This document shows positions 6,404 through 13,807 of a DNA stretch of 17,199 nucleotides, in pieces. The notes beneath the pieces were generated by a model, which was given only the letters and a program-made list of their open reading frames with translations, was not told the origin of the DNA and did no database searches. This DNA comes from Ruminococcus sp. (lineage in GTDB: Bacteria > Bacillota > Clostridia > Oscillospirales > Ruminococcaceae). Position 1 is the first letter of the stretch, and each line of letters starts with the position of its first letter. The stretch lies in the NCBI GenBank assembly GCA_003446315.1, contig DMBA01000195.1:1-17199 (forward strand), read 5' to 3'. The translations under genes were made by a program, and so were the position numbers.

Positions 6404-8653
6404 ATGAGCCGGTTGGCTTTGGTCAGATTGGGCATGACAGTCGGTGCAATGCTGCTGCTTTCTTTTACGGCGGCAGCAGCGGCATGTATTTCCGGTCAGA
6501 ACGGAATGACGGCTGCGGCTGCGGAAGCAGAATCCGAGAAAGTGAATCTTTATGAAAATATACCGGTCACCGGTTTCCGGGTATCGGGGATCTCCCCGCA
6601 GACAGATACCGGTCTGGATTATGTGGATTGGTGGTACAATCCGCGGGAAGACTGCCGGTATATTTTTCTGCCGGCAACTGCCGACCGCCGGAATCTGACG
6701 ATCACTTATGAGGCAAAAGGCGCACTCAAGCTGGATCGGATCCCGGTCAATTCCGGATATGAGACAGCGCTGCTCAGTCTGAAAGATTGCTTTGCCATTA
6801 CCGTCGGGGATCAGGATTGCGGGGAAGTCCGGGTGATGCAGTCAACGCTTGGCTGTGCGTATCTGGAACTGGAATCCGGCAGCATTGACTATATTGACGG
6901 GCATCGTTACGGCAATGACCCCGGCACGGCATTGATGCTGGATGCGGACGGAAACGTGCAGTATTACGGTGCGATGGAAAAATTCATGGGGCACGGCAAT
7001 TCTTCATGGGATTACAGCTTCAAAAAGCCGTATAATCTGAAACTGGAGCAAAAAGCATCTCTCTACGGCATGGGCAAGGCAAAACGCTGGGCACTCATCA
7101 GCAATTTTCTGGATCAGGCGATGATGCGGAATACAGTTGCGGTCGAGACAGGCAGACAGGCTGGATTGGATGTCAGTTTGAATTCGGAATATATCGACTT
7201 ATTTGTAAACGGTTCTTATCGCGGTACTTATCAGCTTTATGAACGCCCGCAGATCCAGAAACAGCGGATCAATATCCGGAATCTGGAAGAAGAAACAGAA
7301 GATCTGAATGAAACGGATCTTTCCAAATTGAAGCGGCAATTGGTGGGCGAAAAGTATCAGCCGGATTCTTATCACTATTATGATGTGCCGAATGAACCGG
7401 CAGATCTGACCGGCGGCTATCTGCTGCAATTCCAGTTTGCAGGACGCTCCGGCAAATCGGATTTTATCACATCCCGCGGACAGTGCGTGCAGATTTGCAG
7501 TCCGGAATATGCGTCCAAAGCGCAGGTCGAGTATGTTCGCACAATGGTGCAGGAGCTCGAAGATGCTGTGTTTTCGGATGACGGCTATAACAGCAAAGGC
7601 AGGCATTTCAGCGATTATGTGGACGAGGATTCCCTCATCATCGGATATCTGATACAGGAAATGATGCTGAATCCAGACGGCCTTGCAACCAGTTTTTATT
7701 TCTATAAAGACAGCGATGCACGCGGTGACGGAAAGCTGCATTACGGCCCTGCATGGGATTTTGACCTTTCCTGCCTGAACTTCTCCCGTGCCGTCAAGGA
7801 TCAGAATGATGTTGCACACGGAACGATGAATCTGGAAGATTATTTTGCGCGGTATATGCCGGCTACATCTGCCGATCCGAATGCAACGGAAGAAAGCTCG
7901 ACCATCGGATATAGCTGGATGAGCAAGCTGTTTGAAAAGCCCGCATTTTTGCAGCGGATCGCGGAGATCTACTATGAACGGTTTGATCCGTTTCTGGTGG
8001 AAATGACGGATCAGGAGCATCCGGAACATTCGCTGATCGCACAAACGGCTGAAAAGCTGGCAGCATCTGCGGAGATGAATAATGCACGCTGGCATATGTG
8101 CGGCGATAACTCTAAGCCGCTTGGACCGGTCAATGGCTATGATTATGCGGAATGTGTGGAGTATTTGCGGCGCTATTTTGAGAGCAGACGACCGTTCCTG
8201 CACGATCAGTTTTTATTGGAATCGACCGTGACGCAGGCAAATCTTTTGCAGCAGACAGTTGATGCAATGGATCTGACGAAATATGCAGAGGCAGAACAGG
8301 AAACCATTGCGGCGCTGCTTGCAGATTATCAGACGCAGATCGCAGCAGCCGAAACACCGCAGGCAGCAAAAGAACTGCGGGAACAGGCAGAATCTGAACT
8401 GCAAGCCATTCCCGAAGCGGCACTTTTCGGCGATTTTGACCGAAACGGTGCTGTGGAAGTGCTGGATGCGCAGGCGGTTCTGATGCATTATGCGCAGACA
8501 CTGGTCGAGATCGGGGAGCCGGTCTCCGCAACACAATTCCGAAACGGCGATGTGGATCAAAACGGTTCGCTGGATGCCGTTGATGCAATGTATATTCTGA
8601 CATATTGCAGTGAACAAATGGTTGGGAATGCGTTTACGCTCCCGATTGGATAA
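6404..8653 (+). CDS. Secreted CotH-family kinase-like protein with C-terminal dockerin
   Basis: CotH proteins are atypical protein kinases first known from spore coats; dockerin-bearing versions occur in cellulosomal ruminococci. The 749-residue protein has a signal peptide (about 1-41). A Cys28 after five alanines makes lipid attachment possible but unproven. The CotH domain covers about 50-600, with FMGHGNSSWDYSFKKPYNLKL (in 194-214), KRWALISNFLDQAMMRN (227-243), DLFVNGSYRGTYQLYE (265-280) and the metal-site motif WDFDLS (451-456). A helical stretch (about 615-670) leads to a dockerin (675-749) with two canonical calcium loops, GDFDRNGAVEVLD and GDVDQNGSLDAVD. An AGGGGG site precedes the ATG. 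It lies 39 bases after the PBP gene with no terminator between, so it should share the cell-wall transcript. Whether it phosphorylates a wall or cellulosome protein is unknown. Confidence 0.88.
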   Translation: MSRLALVRLGMTVGAMLLLSFTAAAAACISGQNGMTAAAAEAESEKVNLYENIPVTGFRVSGISPQTDTGLDYVDWWYNPREDCRYIFLPATADRRNLTITYEAKGALKLDRIPVNSGYETALLSLKDCFAITVGDQDCGEVRVMQSTLGCAYLELESGSIDYIDGHRYGNDPGTALMLDADGNVQYYGAMEKFMGHGNSSWDYSFKKPYNLKLEQKASLYGMGKAKRWALISNFLDQAMMRNTVAVETGRQAGLDVSLNSEYIDLFVNGSYRGTYQLYERPQIQKQRINIRNLEEETEDLNETDLSKLKRQLVGEKYQPDSYHYYDVPNEPADLTGGYLLQFQFAGRSGKSDFITSRGQCVQICSPEYASKAQVEYVRTMVQELEDAVFSDDGYNSKGRHFSDYVDEDSLIIGYLIQEMMLNPDGLATSFYFYKDSDARGDGKLHYGPAWDFDLSCLNFSRAVKDQNDVAHGTMNLEDYFARYMPATSADPNATEESSTIGYSWMSKLFEKPAFLQRIAEIYYERFDPFLVEMTDQEHPEHSLIAQTAEKLAASAEMNNARWHMCGDNSKPLGPVNGYDYAECVEYLRRYFESRRPFLHDQFLLESTVTQANLLQQTVDAMDLTKYAEAEQETIAALLADYQTQIAAAETPQAAKELREQAESELQAIPEAALFGDFDRNGAVEVLDAQAVLMHYAQTLVEIGEPVSATQFRNGDVDQNGSLDAVDAMYILTYCSEQMVGNAFTLPIG

Positions 8654-8697
8654 AAGCCGCCCGCAAACGTCTTTCTGATGGATGCGGGCGGCTTTTT
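8653..8697 (+). terminator. Strong intrinsic terminator after the CotH gene
   Basis: GCCGCCCGCA (8656-8665) pairs with TGCGGGCGGC (8683-8692), flanked by AAAA and TTTTT. It is a textbook Rho-independent terminator that closes the FHA-SEDS-PBP-CotH operon. Confidence 0.93.
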
Positions 8698-8783
8698 GTG
8701 CGGATACTGCGTACATATCATACAAAACATATATGCATACGATAAAAATAACAAAGCAAATCTCCGATTTTGCAGCGTTAGAC

Positions 8784-8812
8784 TAGCATTCCTATAGGAT
8801 ATGTGGTATAAT
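8784..8812 (+). promoter_or_regulatory. Promoter of the DUF4418-FtsX-ABC operon
   Basis: A perfect TATAAT (8807-8812) with TG at 8804-8805 forms an extended -10. The -35 (TAGCAT, 8784-8789) is poor at 17-base spacing. A weak -35 with a palindrome in the spacer suggests a regulated promoter. Confidence 0.65.
8788..8800. promoter_or_regulatory. Palindromic candidate operator ATTCCTATAGGAT
   Basis: The core CCTATAGG (8791-8798) is a perfect palindrome inside the promoter spacer, where a bound repressor would block RNA polymerase. The same core occurs at 11168-11175 and a related element at 11307-11320. The regulator is unknown; layout and half-site recall Rrf2-type (CymR-like) sites, but I cannot confirm this. 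Confidence 0.45.
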
Positions 8813-8823
8813 ATGCAATGTCA

Positions 8824-8837
8824 ATCGCATTTGCGAT
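8824..8837. promoter_or_regulatory. Leader palindrome ATCGCA-TT-TGCGAT
   Basis: A perfect 6-bp inverted repeat with a 2-base centre lies just downstream of the predicted transcription start (about 8819). It is too close-looped to be a good RNA hairpin and is better placed as a protein-binding operator. Confidence 0.4.
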
Positions 8838-8870
8838 ATCAATATTCTACTGGAAAACGGAGGATTTCCC

Positions 8871-9269
8871 ATGAAAAACAAATTGTATCCGATTCTCAAT
8901 GCCGCTGTCGCAGCGTTCACCCTGATCGGGATTCAGACGTTTCTGCACCCGTGCCGTTCTGAAATGCCGATGGGTTGTGTCCGCACAGCGCATGCAGCGA
9001 GTGGTGTTCTGGCAGCCGCAGTTTTATGGAGCATCCTTTTGCTGGTGTTCCGGAAGAAAGCCGGCACAGTCGCACTGACCGTTCTGAACGGACTGACCGG
9101 TGCTGCATTATTCTTTGTGCCGCTGCTTGGACATTGCGGCGGTGCGGAAATGGCTTGCAATCTCAGAACGATCCCGGCAATCCGCATTTCTGCACTGGTG
9201 ATCGTGCTGCTGGCGGTCATTTTCGGCGTTGCCGGTGCTTTGAAGCAGAAAGGAACTGCTAATGCATGA
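8871..9269 (+). CDS. DUF4418-family membrane protein
   Basis: This 132-residue protein has about four hydrophobic segments (near 8-25, 43-60, 67-86 and 103-122). Two cysteine-bearing loops match the family pattern: HPCRSEMPMGC (about 26-36) and HCGGAEMACN (about 88-97). It would present Cys and Met residues at one membrane face. The function of DUF4418 is unknown; members are commonly found beside FtsX-type ABC exporters, as here. GGAGG lies 7 bases before the ATG. The stop overlaps the permease start by 8 bases, so the two are co-translated. Confidence 0.75.
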   Translation: MKNKLYPILNAAVAAFTLIGIQTFLHPCRSEMPMGCVRTAHAASGVLAAAVLWSILLLVFRKKAGTVALTVLNGLTGAALFFVPLLGHCGGAEMACNLRTIPAIRISALVIVLLAVIFGVAGALKQKGTANA

Positions 9270-10449
9270 GCATCGGTATGCCCTGCAAGTGATCTCGCAT
9301 CAAAAATTTCGCAGTATTATCGTGTTTCTGCTGGTGTTTATCACAACTGCCTGTGTGTTCGGAAACAGTTTGTTTACATCGAATTTGCAGGCAGGCACAG
9401 AAAAACTGCGCGGCAGGATCAGCGCGGATCTGATGGTCGTGCCGGCAGAATATATGGATTCGGCAAAAGATATGCTGTTTCGCGGGACTGCTTGTACGCT
9501 GTTGTTTCCCTCTGATGTGGCAGCGCATGCCGCAGATGCAGAAGGGATCGCGGCGGTCAGCCCGCAGCTTTATCTGGAAACGCTGGCGTTTAGCTGCTGT
9601 ACGGCAGGCGGCTTGCAAATTGTCGCTTATGACCCGAAAACGGATTTTTCCGTCCGGCAATGGAGCCGCAAATCAACGGAACTGCGTGCAGATGAAGTGC
9701 TGGCGGGACATGCGGGCGGCTTTACAAAAGGCGCATCGGTCGATCTGTTCGGCAAAACTTATACCGTAGCTGAGGTGCTGGAAGAAACCGGCATGGGCTA
9801 TGACCAGAGTCTCTTTCTGACATATGAAGCGGCAAATGCCATCACCGGTTCGGCAGATTATGCCTATATGTTCGGCGAACGGCAGGATCTGATCTCCATG
9901 CTGCTGGTGAAAGCGGATGCGCAGACAGATCTTTCTGCGGCAGAGAAGGCGCTTGCAAGTCAATTGCATTCGGATGCTTTGTCTGTGTATGCCGTTGATG
10001 AAATTGCGGATGAACTGAGCCGGCAGCTCCGCACATTTGCAGGATTCGGCAGGATCCTGAATCTGTTTTCGGTTTTGCTTGCCGGTGTTGCGCTGTTTGC
10101 GCTCGTCACGCTGACCTTCCATCAGCGGCGCAGCACAGCCGGCAGCATGCTTTCGGTCGGAATACGGAAAAGCACGATCCTGCGTATGTTTTTGGCGGAA
10201 TATCTCTGGCTGTTTCTAGCCGGAACGATTGCAGGATTTGTGCTTGTCGGCATTGTATTTCTGCCGCTGCATGATGTCATCAAAACCGCACTCGGCATGC
10301 CGTATAAGCTGTTATCGTTTGCAGATGCGTGCAGGATCAGCTTCAAAACGGCTGCTGTGAATCTGCTGATGCTGGCAGTCGCCTTTTCATATACATTTGT
10401 TCGGATCATGAAAACAGAGCCGGCTTTGCTGACGGGGGAAACCACATGA
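9262..10449 (+). CDS. FtsX/MacB-type ABC transporter permease
   Basis: The 395-residue protein has the FtsX-like layout: one N-terminal membrane segment (about 19-38, IIVFLLVFITTACVFG), a long extracytoplasmic domain (about 40-255), and three membrane segments in the last 130 residues (near 269-290, 311-333 and 358-380). Such permeases pair with a LolD/MacB-like ATPase and act in mechanotransmission, lipoprotein or peptide handling, or signalling rather than classical import. AAAGGA precedes the ATG, which overlaps the DUF4418 gene. Its own stop overlaps the ATPase start (ATGA). Confidence 0.85.
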   Translation: MHEHRYALQVISHQKFRSIIVFLLVFITTACVFGNSLFTSNLQAGTEKLRGRISADLMVVPAEYMDSAKDMLFRGTACTLLFPSDVAAHAADAEGIAAVSPQLYLETLAFSCCTAGGLQIVAYDPKTDFSVRQWSRKSTELRADEVLAGHAGGFTKGASVDLFGKTYTVAEVLEETGMGYDQSLFLTYEAANAITGSADYAYMFGERQDLISMLLVKADAQTDLSAAEKALASQLHSDALSVYAVDEIADELSRQLRTFAGFGRILNLFSVLLAGVALFALVTLTFHQRRSTAGSMLSVGIRKSTILRMFLAEYLWLFLAGTIAGFVLVGIVFLPLHDVIKTALGMPYKLLSFADACRISFKTAAVNLLMLAVAFSYTFVRIMKTEPALLTGETT

Positions 10450-11078
10450 TAGAAGGGATCAATCTTTCCAAATCATTCGGCGCAAGCGGTTTGCAGCCGG
10501 TCAGCTTCACGCTGCATGACGGCGAATTGCTGTGTATTGCGGGGGAATCCGGCTGCGGAAAAACCACTTTGCTGAATATCATTTCAGGCATGCTGAAACC
10601 CGATACCGGCACGGTTCTGGTCAACGGTACCGATATCGGAACGATTTCGGAGCATGAAAAAACGGCGCTCCGTGCGCATACGATCGGCTATATGATGCAG
10701 GGGAATGTCCTGCTGCCGGATTTTACCGTATTGCAGAATATCGACATGCCTGCGCGATTTGCGGGCAAAAATCCGACACCGGAACAGGGGAAGCAATTGG
10801 CAGAACGTCTGCATATTGACCATCTCCTCGGGGCATATCCGTCTTCGCTTTCGGGCGGGGAATACCGGCGTGTGATGCTCGCACGGATCCTGCTGCTGGA
10901 TCCGCCGATCATTGCAGCAGATGAACCTACATCCAATCTGGACAGCGGGAGTGCAGCGATCGTGCGGGATCTGCTGCTGGAAGCGAATCAAAGCGGAAAA
11001 AGCATCCTCATTGCAACGCACGATCCCATTTTGCTGCGGGATGCGCCTGCCTGCCTGACGCTTTCTGCCGAAGCATAA
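10446..11078 (+). CDS. ABC transporter ATP-binding protein, MacB/LolD type
   Basis: The 210-residue ATPase is complete: Walker A GESGCGKT (33-40), Q-loop Gln85, signature LSGGE (135-139), Walker B ending ADEP (158-161), D-loop NLD and H-loop His192. I start it at the ATG at 10446, which overlaps the permease stop by 4 bases and follows GGGGGA, rather than at an in-frame start 117 bases upstream inside the permease. It energises the FtsX-type permease from the cytoplasmic side. A terminator follows directly. Confidence 0.92.
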   Translation: MIEGINLSKSFGASGLQPVSFTLHDGELLCIAGESGCGKTTLLNIISGMLKPDTGTVLVNGTDIGTISEHEKTALRAHTIGYMMQGNVLLPDFTVLQNIDMPARFAGKNPTPEQGKQLAERLHIDHLLGAYPSSLSGGEYRRVMLARILLLDPPIIAADEPTSNLDSGSAAIVRDLLLEANQSGKSILIATHDPILLRDAPACLTLSAEA

Positions 11079-11104
11079 ATCTCGATTGCAGCCGGATCAT
11101 AATG

Positions 11105-11141
11105 AAAGGCACATGTTTCAAGCCGGAACATGTGCTTTTTG
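11105..11141 (+). terminator. Intrinsic terminator of the DUF4418-FtsX-ABC operon
   Basis: GCACATGTT (11109-11117) pairs with AACATGTGC (11127-11135), followed immediately by TTTTT and preceded by AAAG. Confidence 0.88.
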
Positions 11142-11167
11142 TTATTCTGCAAACAAATCCCTGTTTA

Positions 11168-11179
11168 CCTATAGGAATT
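11168..11179. promoter_or_regulatory. Candidate operator CCTATAGGAATT
   Basis: This repeats the CCTATAGG core of 8791-8798 about 100 bases upstream of the DUF1847 promoter. A further half-site, TAATTCCTAT, lies at 11241-11250. The stretch 11142-11270 is otherwise AT-rich with no gene visible. Confidence 0.4.
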
Positions 11180-11271
11180 ATGAATTTATATTGCTTCATT
11201 CGTCACAGGCGCATAAATTTTATACAAAACGCAGAACCTTTAATTCCTATCAAAATAATATGAGAAAAGGC

Positions 11272-11300
11272 TTGACATTTCGGACTGTTTGTGCTATAAT
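11272..11300 (+). promoter_or_regulatory. Consensus sigma-A promoter of the DUF1847-importer operon
   Basis: TTGACA (11272-11277) and TATAAT (11295-11300) are both perfect with an ideal 17-base spacer and a TG at 11292-11293. A promoter this strong usually needs a repressor if it is not constitutive. Confidence 0.92.
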
Positions 11301-11306
11301 CATACC

Positions 11307-11320
11307 ATTCCTATATGAAT
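11307..11320. promoter_or_regulatory. Candidate operator ATTCCTATATGAAT at the transcription start
   Basis: This imperfect palindrome, whose ATTC and GAAT arms mirror each other, begins exactly where transcription from the 11272 promoter is predicted to start. It shares ATTCCTAT with 8788-8795. It is well placed for a repressor. Confidence 0.45.
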
Positions 11321-11342
11321 TAAAGATAAAGGAGCGATTACG

Positions 11343-12053
11343 ATGTGTGCAAAACAAAATGAAGCAATTTGCAGAAGCTGTGCGGATTGCGGTGTAATGA
11401 ACTGTCTGAGCAGAAAGGGCGCTTATCCGGAATTCTGTCCGACTGCCGCGCTTACCGATGAGGAAATTGATGAAGTGGTGAAGCTGTATACTTCCAACCG
11501 GACGAACCGGAAAGTTGCAGTTGCATCTGCGGAGATCGAAGGCGAGTTTTACGGAAAGTATACCCGTGTTGAGGAGATCATCGAATTTGCCCGCCGCATC
11601 GGTGCAAAGAAAATCGGCATTGCGACCTGTGTCGGACTGATCGAAGAAAGCCGCATTTTTGCGCGGATCCTGCGCCTGAACGGTTTTGAAGTCTACGGCG
11701 TGAGCTGCAAAGTCGGTTCTGTCAATAAAACGGATATCGGCGTTGCAGAGAAATTTACCTGCATCACGGGGCCGGTGATGTGCAATCCGATCATGCAGGC
11801 AAAGCTGCTTGCAAAAGAAAAGGTTGATCTGAATGTTGTGGTCGGATTGTGTGTCGGCCATGACAGCCTGTTCTATAAATATGCCAAGGGTCTGACCACC
11901 ACGCTGATTACCAAAGACCGTATGCTTGCGCATAATCCTGCCGGCGCGTTGTATCAGGCGCGTGCTTACTATAAAAAACTGCTGCATGCACCGGTTGGCG
12001 CAGAGCTGGATCGTTCCAAGCTCTCACCGGGTGCTGATACAGAAAAGGAGTAA
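11343..12053 (+). CDS. DUF1847 cysteine-rich, probably metal-binding protein
   Basis: The 236-residue protein starts with a dense cysteine cluster, C10-x2-C13-x2-C16-x4-C21 and C32, like an iron-sulfur or zinc site. The rest resembles the DUF1847 domain, with KKIGIATCVGLIEESR (90-104) and VVGLCVGHDSLF (167-178). Further cysteines are at 96, 122, 140, 147 and 170, the last close to His173. No signal peptide is present, so it is cytosolic. The family has no established reaction. AAAGGAG lies 8 bases before the ATG. It is the first gene of the operon, 6 bases ahead of the importer permease, which suggests it senses, receives or processes the imported compound; that is inference. Confidence 0.82.
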   Translation: MCAKQNEAICRSCADCGVMNCLSRKGAYPEFCPTAALTDEEIDEVVKLYTSNRTNRKVAVASAEIEGEFYGKYTRVEEIIEFARRIGAKKIGIATCVGLIEESRIFARILRLNGFEVYGVSCKVGSVNKTDIGVAEKFTCITGPVMCNPIMQAKLLAKEKVDLNVVVGLCVGHDSLFYKYAKGLTTTLITKDRMLAHNPAGALYQARAYYKKLLHAPVGAELDRSKLSPGADTEKE

Positions 12054-12059
12054 TCAATC

Positions 12060-13022
12060 ATGAAATGGATTCGTCCGCTGCTGCTGCTGGGTTCTTTGGC
12101 AGCAGCAGAGATCATTGCATTTGCCATTCCGGATTCGCCCAAGCATCAGACGGCAGCGCATCCTTATTTTGCGATCCTGCTGCTGCTGATCTCTGCTGTT
12201 TATTTGATCGGCGTATTCGTTAGCAGAATGAAGCAGAAGAACAGCAAAGAACCGCCGGAGCATCCGGTTTTTTACCGTGCACCGTTTCTTGCAGGCGTAT
12301 TTCTGTTTTTGAATCTGCTCAATTTGTTCACGGTGAAAACCGCGATTTTTCCGGTGCTGTATTTCCCATCGCTGGATCGTGTGTTTGGTACGCTGTTTGA
12401 AGACCGTTCCCTGATCCTCAAGTGCATCGGGTTTTCGACCGGCATTCTGCTGAAAGGCGTGTTCGGCGGATTGGTCATCGGCTTTATTATGGGCGTTGCG
12501 GTCGGATTCAGCAAAACGGCTGCTTATTGGATCAATCCGATCATCCGCATTCTCGGCCCGATCCCTTCCACGGCATGGATCCCGGTTTTGCTGGTCGTGT
12601 TTGCAGAGGCACGGTCTGCAAGTGCTTTCATCATCGGTATTTCGGTCTGGTTCCCGACGGTCGTGCTGACATCCAGCGGCATTTCCAATGTGCGGAATTC
12701 TTATTTTGAAGTTTCGTCCACACTCGGCGCAAACACATGGCAAAGGATCGTAAAGATCGGTATTCCGGCAGCAATGCCGAGCATTTTCCTTGGATTGTTC
12801 AATGGCATCTGCGGTTCTTTTGTGGCTCTGATGACCGCGGAAATGATCGGCGCAAAATACGGCATCGGCTGGTATGTGCACTGGCAGAAAGAAATGATGG
12901 CTTATTCCAATGTTTATGCAGGTCTGATCGTCATTGCAGTGCTGTTTTATGTGATTATTACTCTATTGTTCAAGGTGCGTGACCGCATTTTGAATTGGCA
13001 GAAGGGCGTGATAAAATGGTAG
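12060..13022 (+). CDS. ABC importer permease, sulfonate/nitrate/taurine type
   Basis: The 320-residue multi-pass protein belongs to the SsuC/TauC/NrtB group. Two extra N-terminal membrane segments (about 5-23 and 37-58) and a hydrophilic loop precede the usual permease core (about 75-315). The cytoplasmic EAA-like loop that docks the ATPase reads TLGANTWQRIVKIGIPAAMPS (about 221-241). The AAAGGAG site overlaps the end of the DUF1847 gene. The last 7 bases overlap the ATPase gene. The extra N-terminal segments distinguish it from the roughly 250-residue SsuC. Confidence 0.88.
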   Translation: MKWIRPLLLLGSLAAAEIIAFAIPDSPKHQTAAHPYFAILLLLISAVYLIGVFVSRMKQKNSKEPPEHPVFYRAPFLAGVFLFLNLLNLFTVKTAIFPVLYFPSLDRVFGTLFEDRSLILKCIGFSTGILLKGVFGGLVIGFIMGVAVGFSKTAAYWINPIIRILGPIPSTAWIPVLLVVFAEARSASAFIIGISVWFPTVVLTSSGISNVRNSYFEVSSTLGANTWQRIVKIGIPAAMPSIFLGLFNGICGSFVALMTAEMIGAKYGIGWYVHWQKEMMAYSNVYAGLIVIAVLFYVIITLLFKVRDRILNWQKGVIKW

Positions 13023-13795
13023 GAACAATTACATTCAAGGAAGTGCGCAAAACCTTTACCCGTTCAGACGGCGAAAAGGTGAATGCACTCAACGGCGTTG
13101 ATCTGGAGATCGAAAAGGGCAAATTTGTCTGCCTGATCGGCCCCTCCGGCTGCGGCAAATCGACGATGCTGCGGCTGCTTGCGGGTCTGGATACGCCGAC
13201 TTCCGGAACGGTGTTCATGGATGACCGCAAGATCACAAAGCCGGATTACGACAGGGGACTGGTGTTTCAGGATCCGAATTTGTTCCCGTGGCTGAATATT
13301 CATGATAATATTGCATTCGGATTAAAAGTGCGGCATCTGTTCCGTTCGCATAAGGAAGATGTCGGGGAATATATGGAACTTGTCGGGCTGAAAGGCTTTG
13401 AGAAATCATATCCGCATCAATTATCCGGCGGCATGTGCCAGCGTGCATCCCTTGCGCGGGCGCTGATCGGACATCCGCAGGCGCTGCTGCTGGATGAGCC
13501 GCTTGGCGCACTCGATGCCTTTACCCGTATGAATATGCAGGATGAGCTGCTGCGCATCAAGAAGGAGAAAAACATGACGATGGTCATGGTGACGCATGAT
13601 GTGGATGAGGCTGTTTATCTCGCTGACCAGATCGTGGTGATGTCGCCCAGACCTGCAAAGATCGAGCAGGTGCTGGATGTGAAACTCTCGCACCCGCGTG
13701 ACCGCAACAATCCGGAATTTATCCGGCTGCGGAGTGAGATTCTGCGTATATTGGATTTTGCAGGCAAAGAGCCGGCAATTGAATATAATATCTGA
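13016..13795 (+). CDS. ABC importer ATPase, SsuB/TauB type
   Basis: The 259-residue ATPase has Walker A GPSGCGKST (42-50), Q-loop VFQDPNLFPW (Gln85), signature LSGGMCQRAS (136-145), Walker B LLLDEP (157-162) and H-loop VTHDVDEAV (His194). The PNLFPW segment and DEAVYLAD tail are typical of sulfonate/nitrate importers. I chose the ATG at 13016, with GAAGGG upstream, over a TTG seven codons earlier. It overlaps the permease by 7 bases, and the binding-protein gene follows after 12 bases. Confidence 0.93.
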   Translation: MVGTITFKEVRKTFTRSDGEKVNALNGVDLEIEKGKFVCLIGPSGCGKSTMLRLLAGLDTPTSGTVFMDDRKITKPDYDRGLVFQDPNLFPWLNIHDNIAFGLKVRHLFRSHKEDVGEYMELVGLKGFEKSYPHQLSGGMCQRASLARALIGHPQALLLDEPLGALDAFTRMNMQDELLRIKKEKNMTMVMVTHDVDEAVYLADQIVVMSPRPAKIEQVLDVKLSHPRDRNNPEFIRLRSEILRILDFAGKEPAIEYNI

Positions 13796-13807
13796 AGGAG
13801 TATTTTT

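Noticed and set aside
7199..8203. A 334-codon minus-strand open frame inside the CotH gene
   Set aside because: It is antisense to conserved CotH motifs, with no promoter or ribosome site.
10329..10445. 39-codon N-terminal extension of the FtsX-partner ATPase
   Set aside because: It lies within the permease membrane-segment coding region in another frame. The ATGA-overlapping start at 10446 gives a normal ATPase N-terminus.
11142..11342. Riboswitch or small RNA gene upstream of DUF1847
   Set aside because: The AT-rich stretch shows no conserved aptamer-like pairing. The transcript is predicted to start near 11307, leaving a leader of only about 36 bases.
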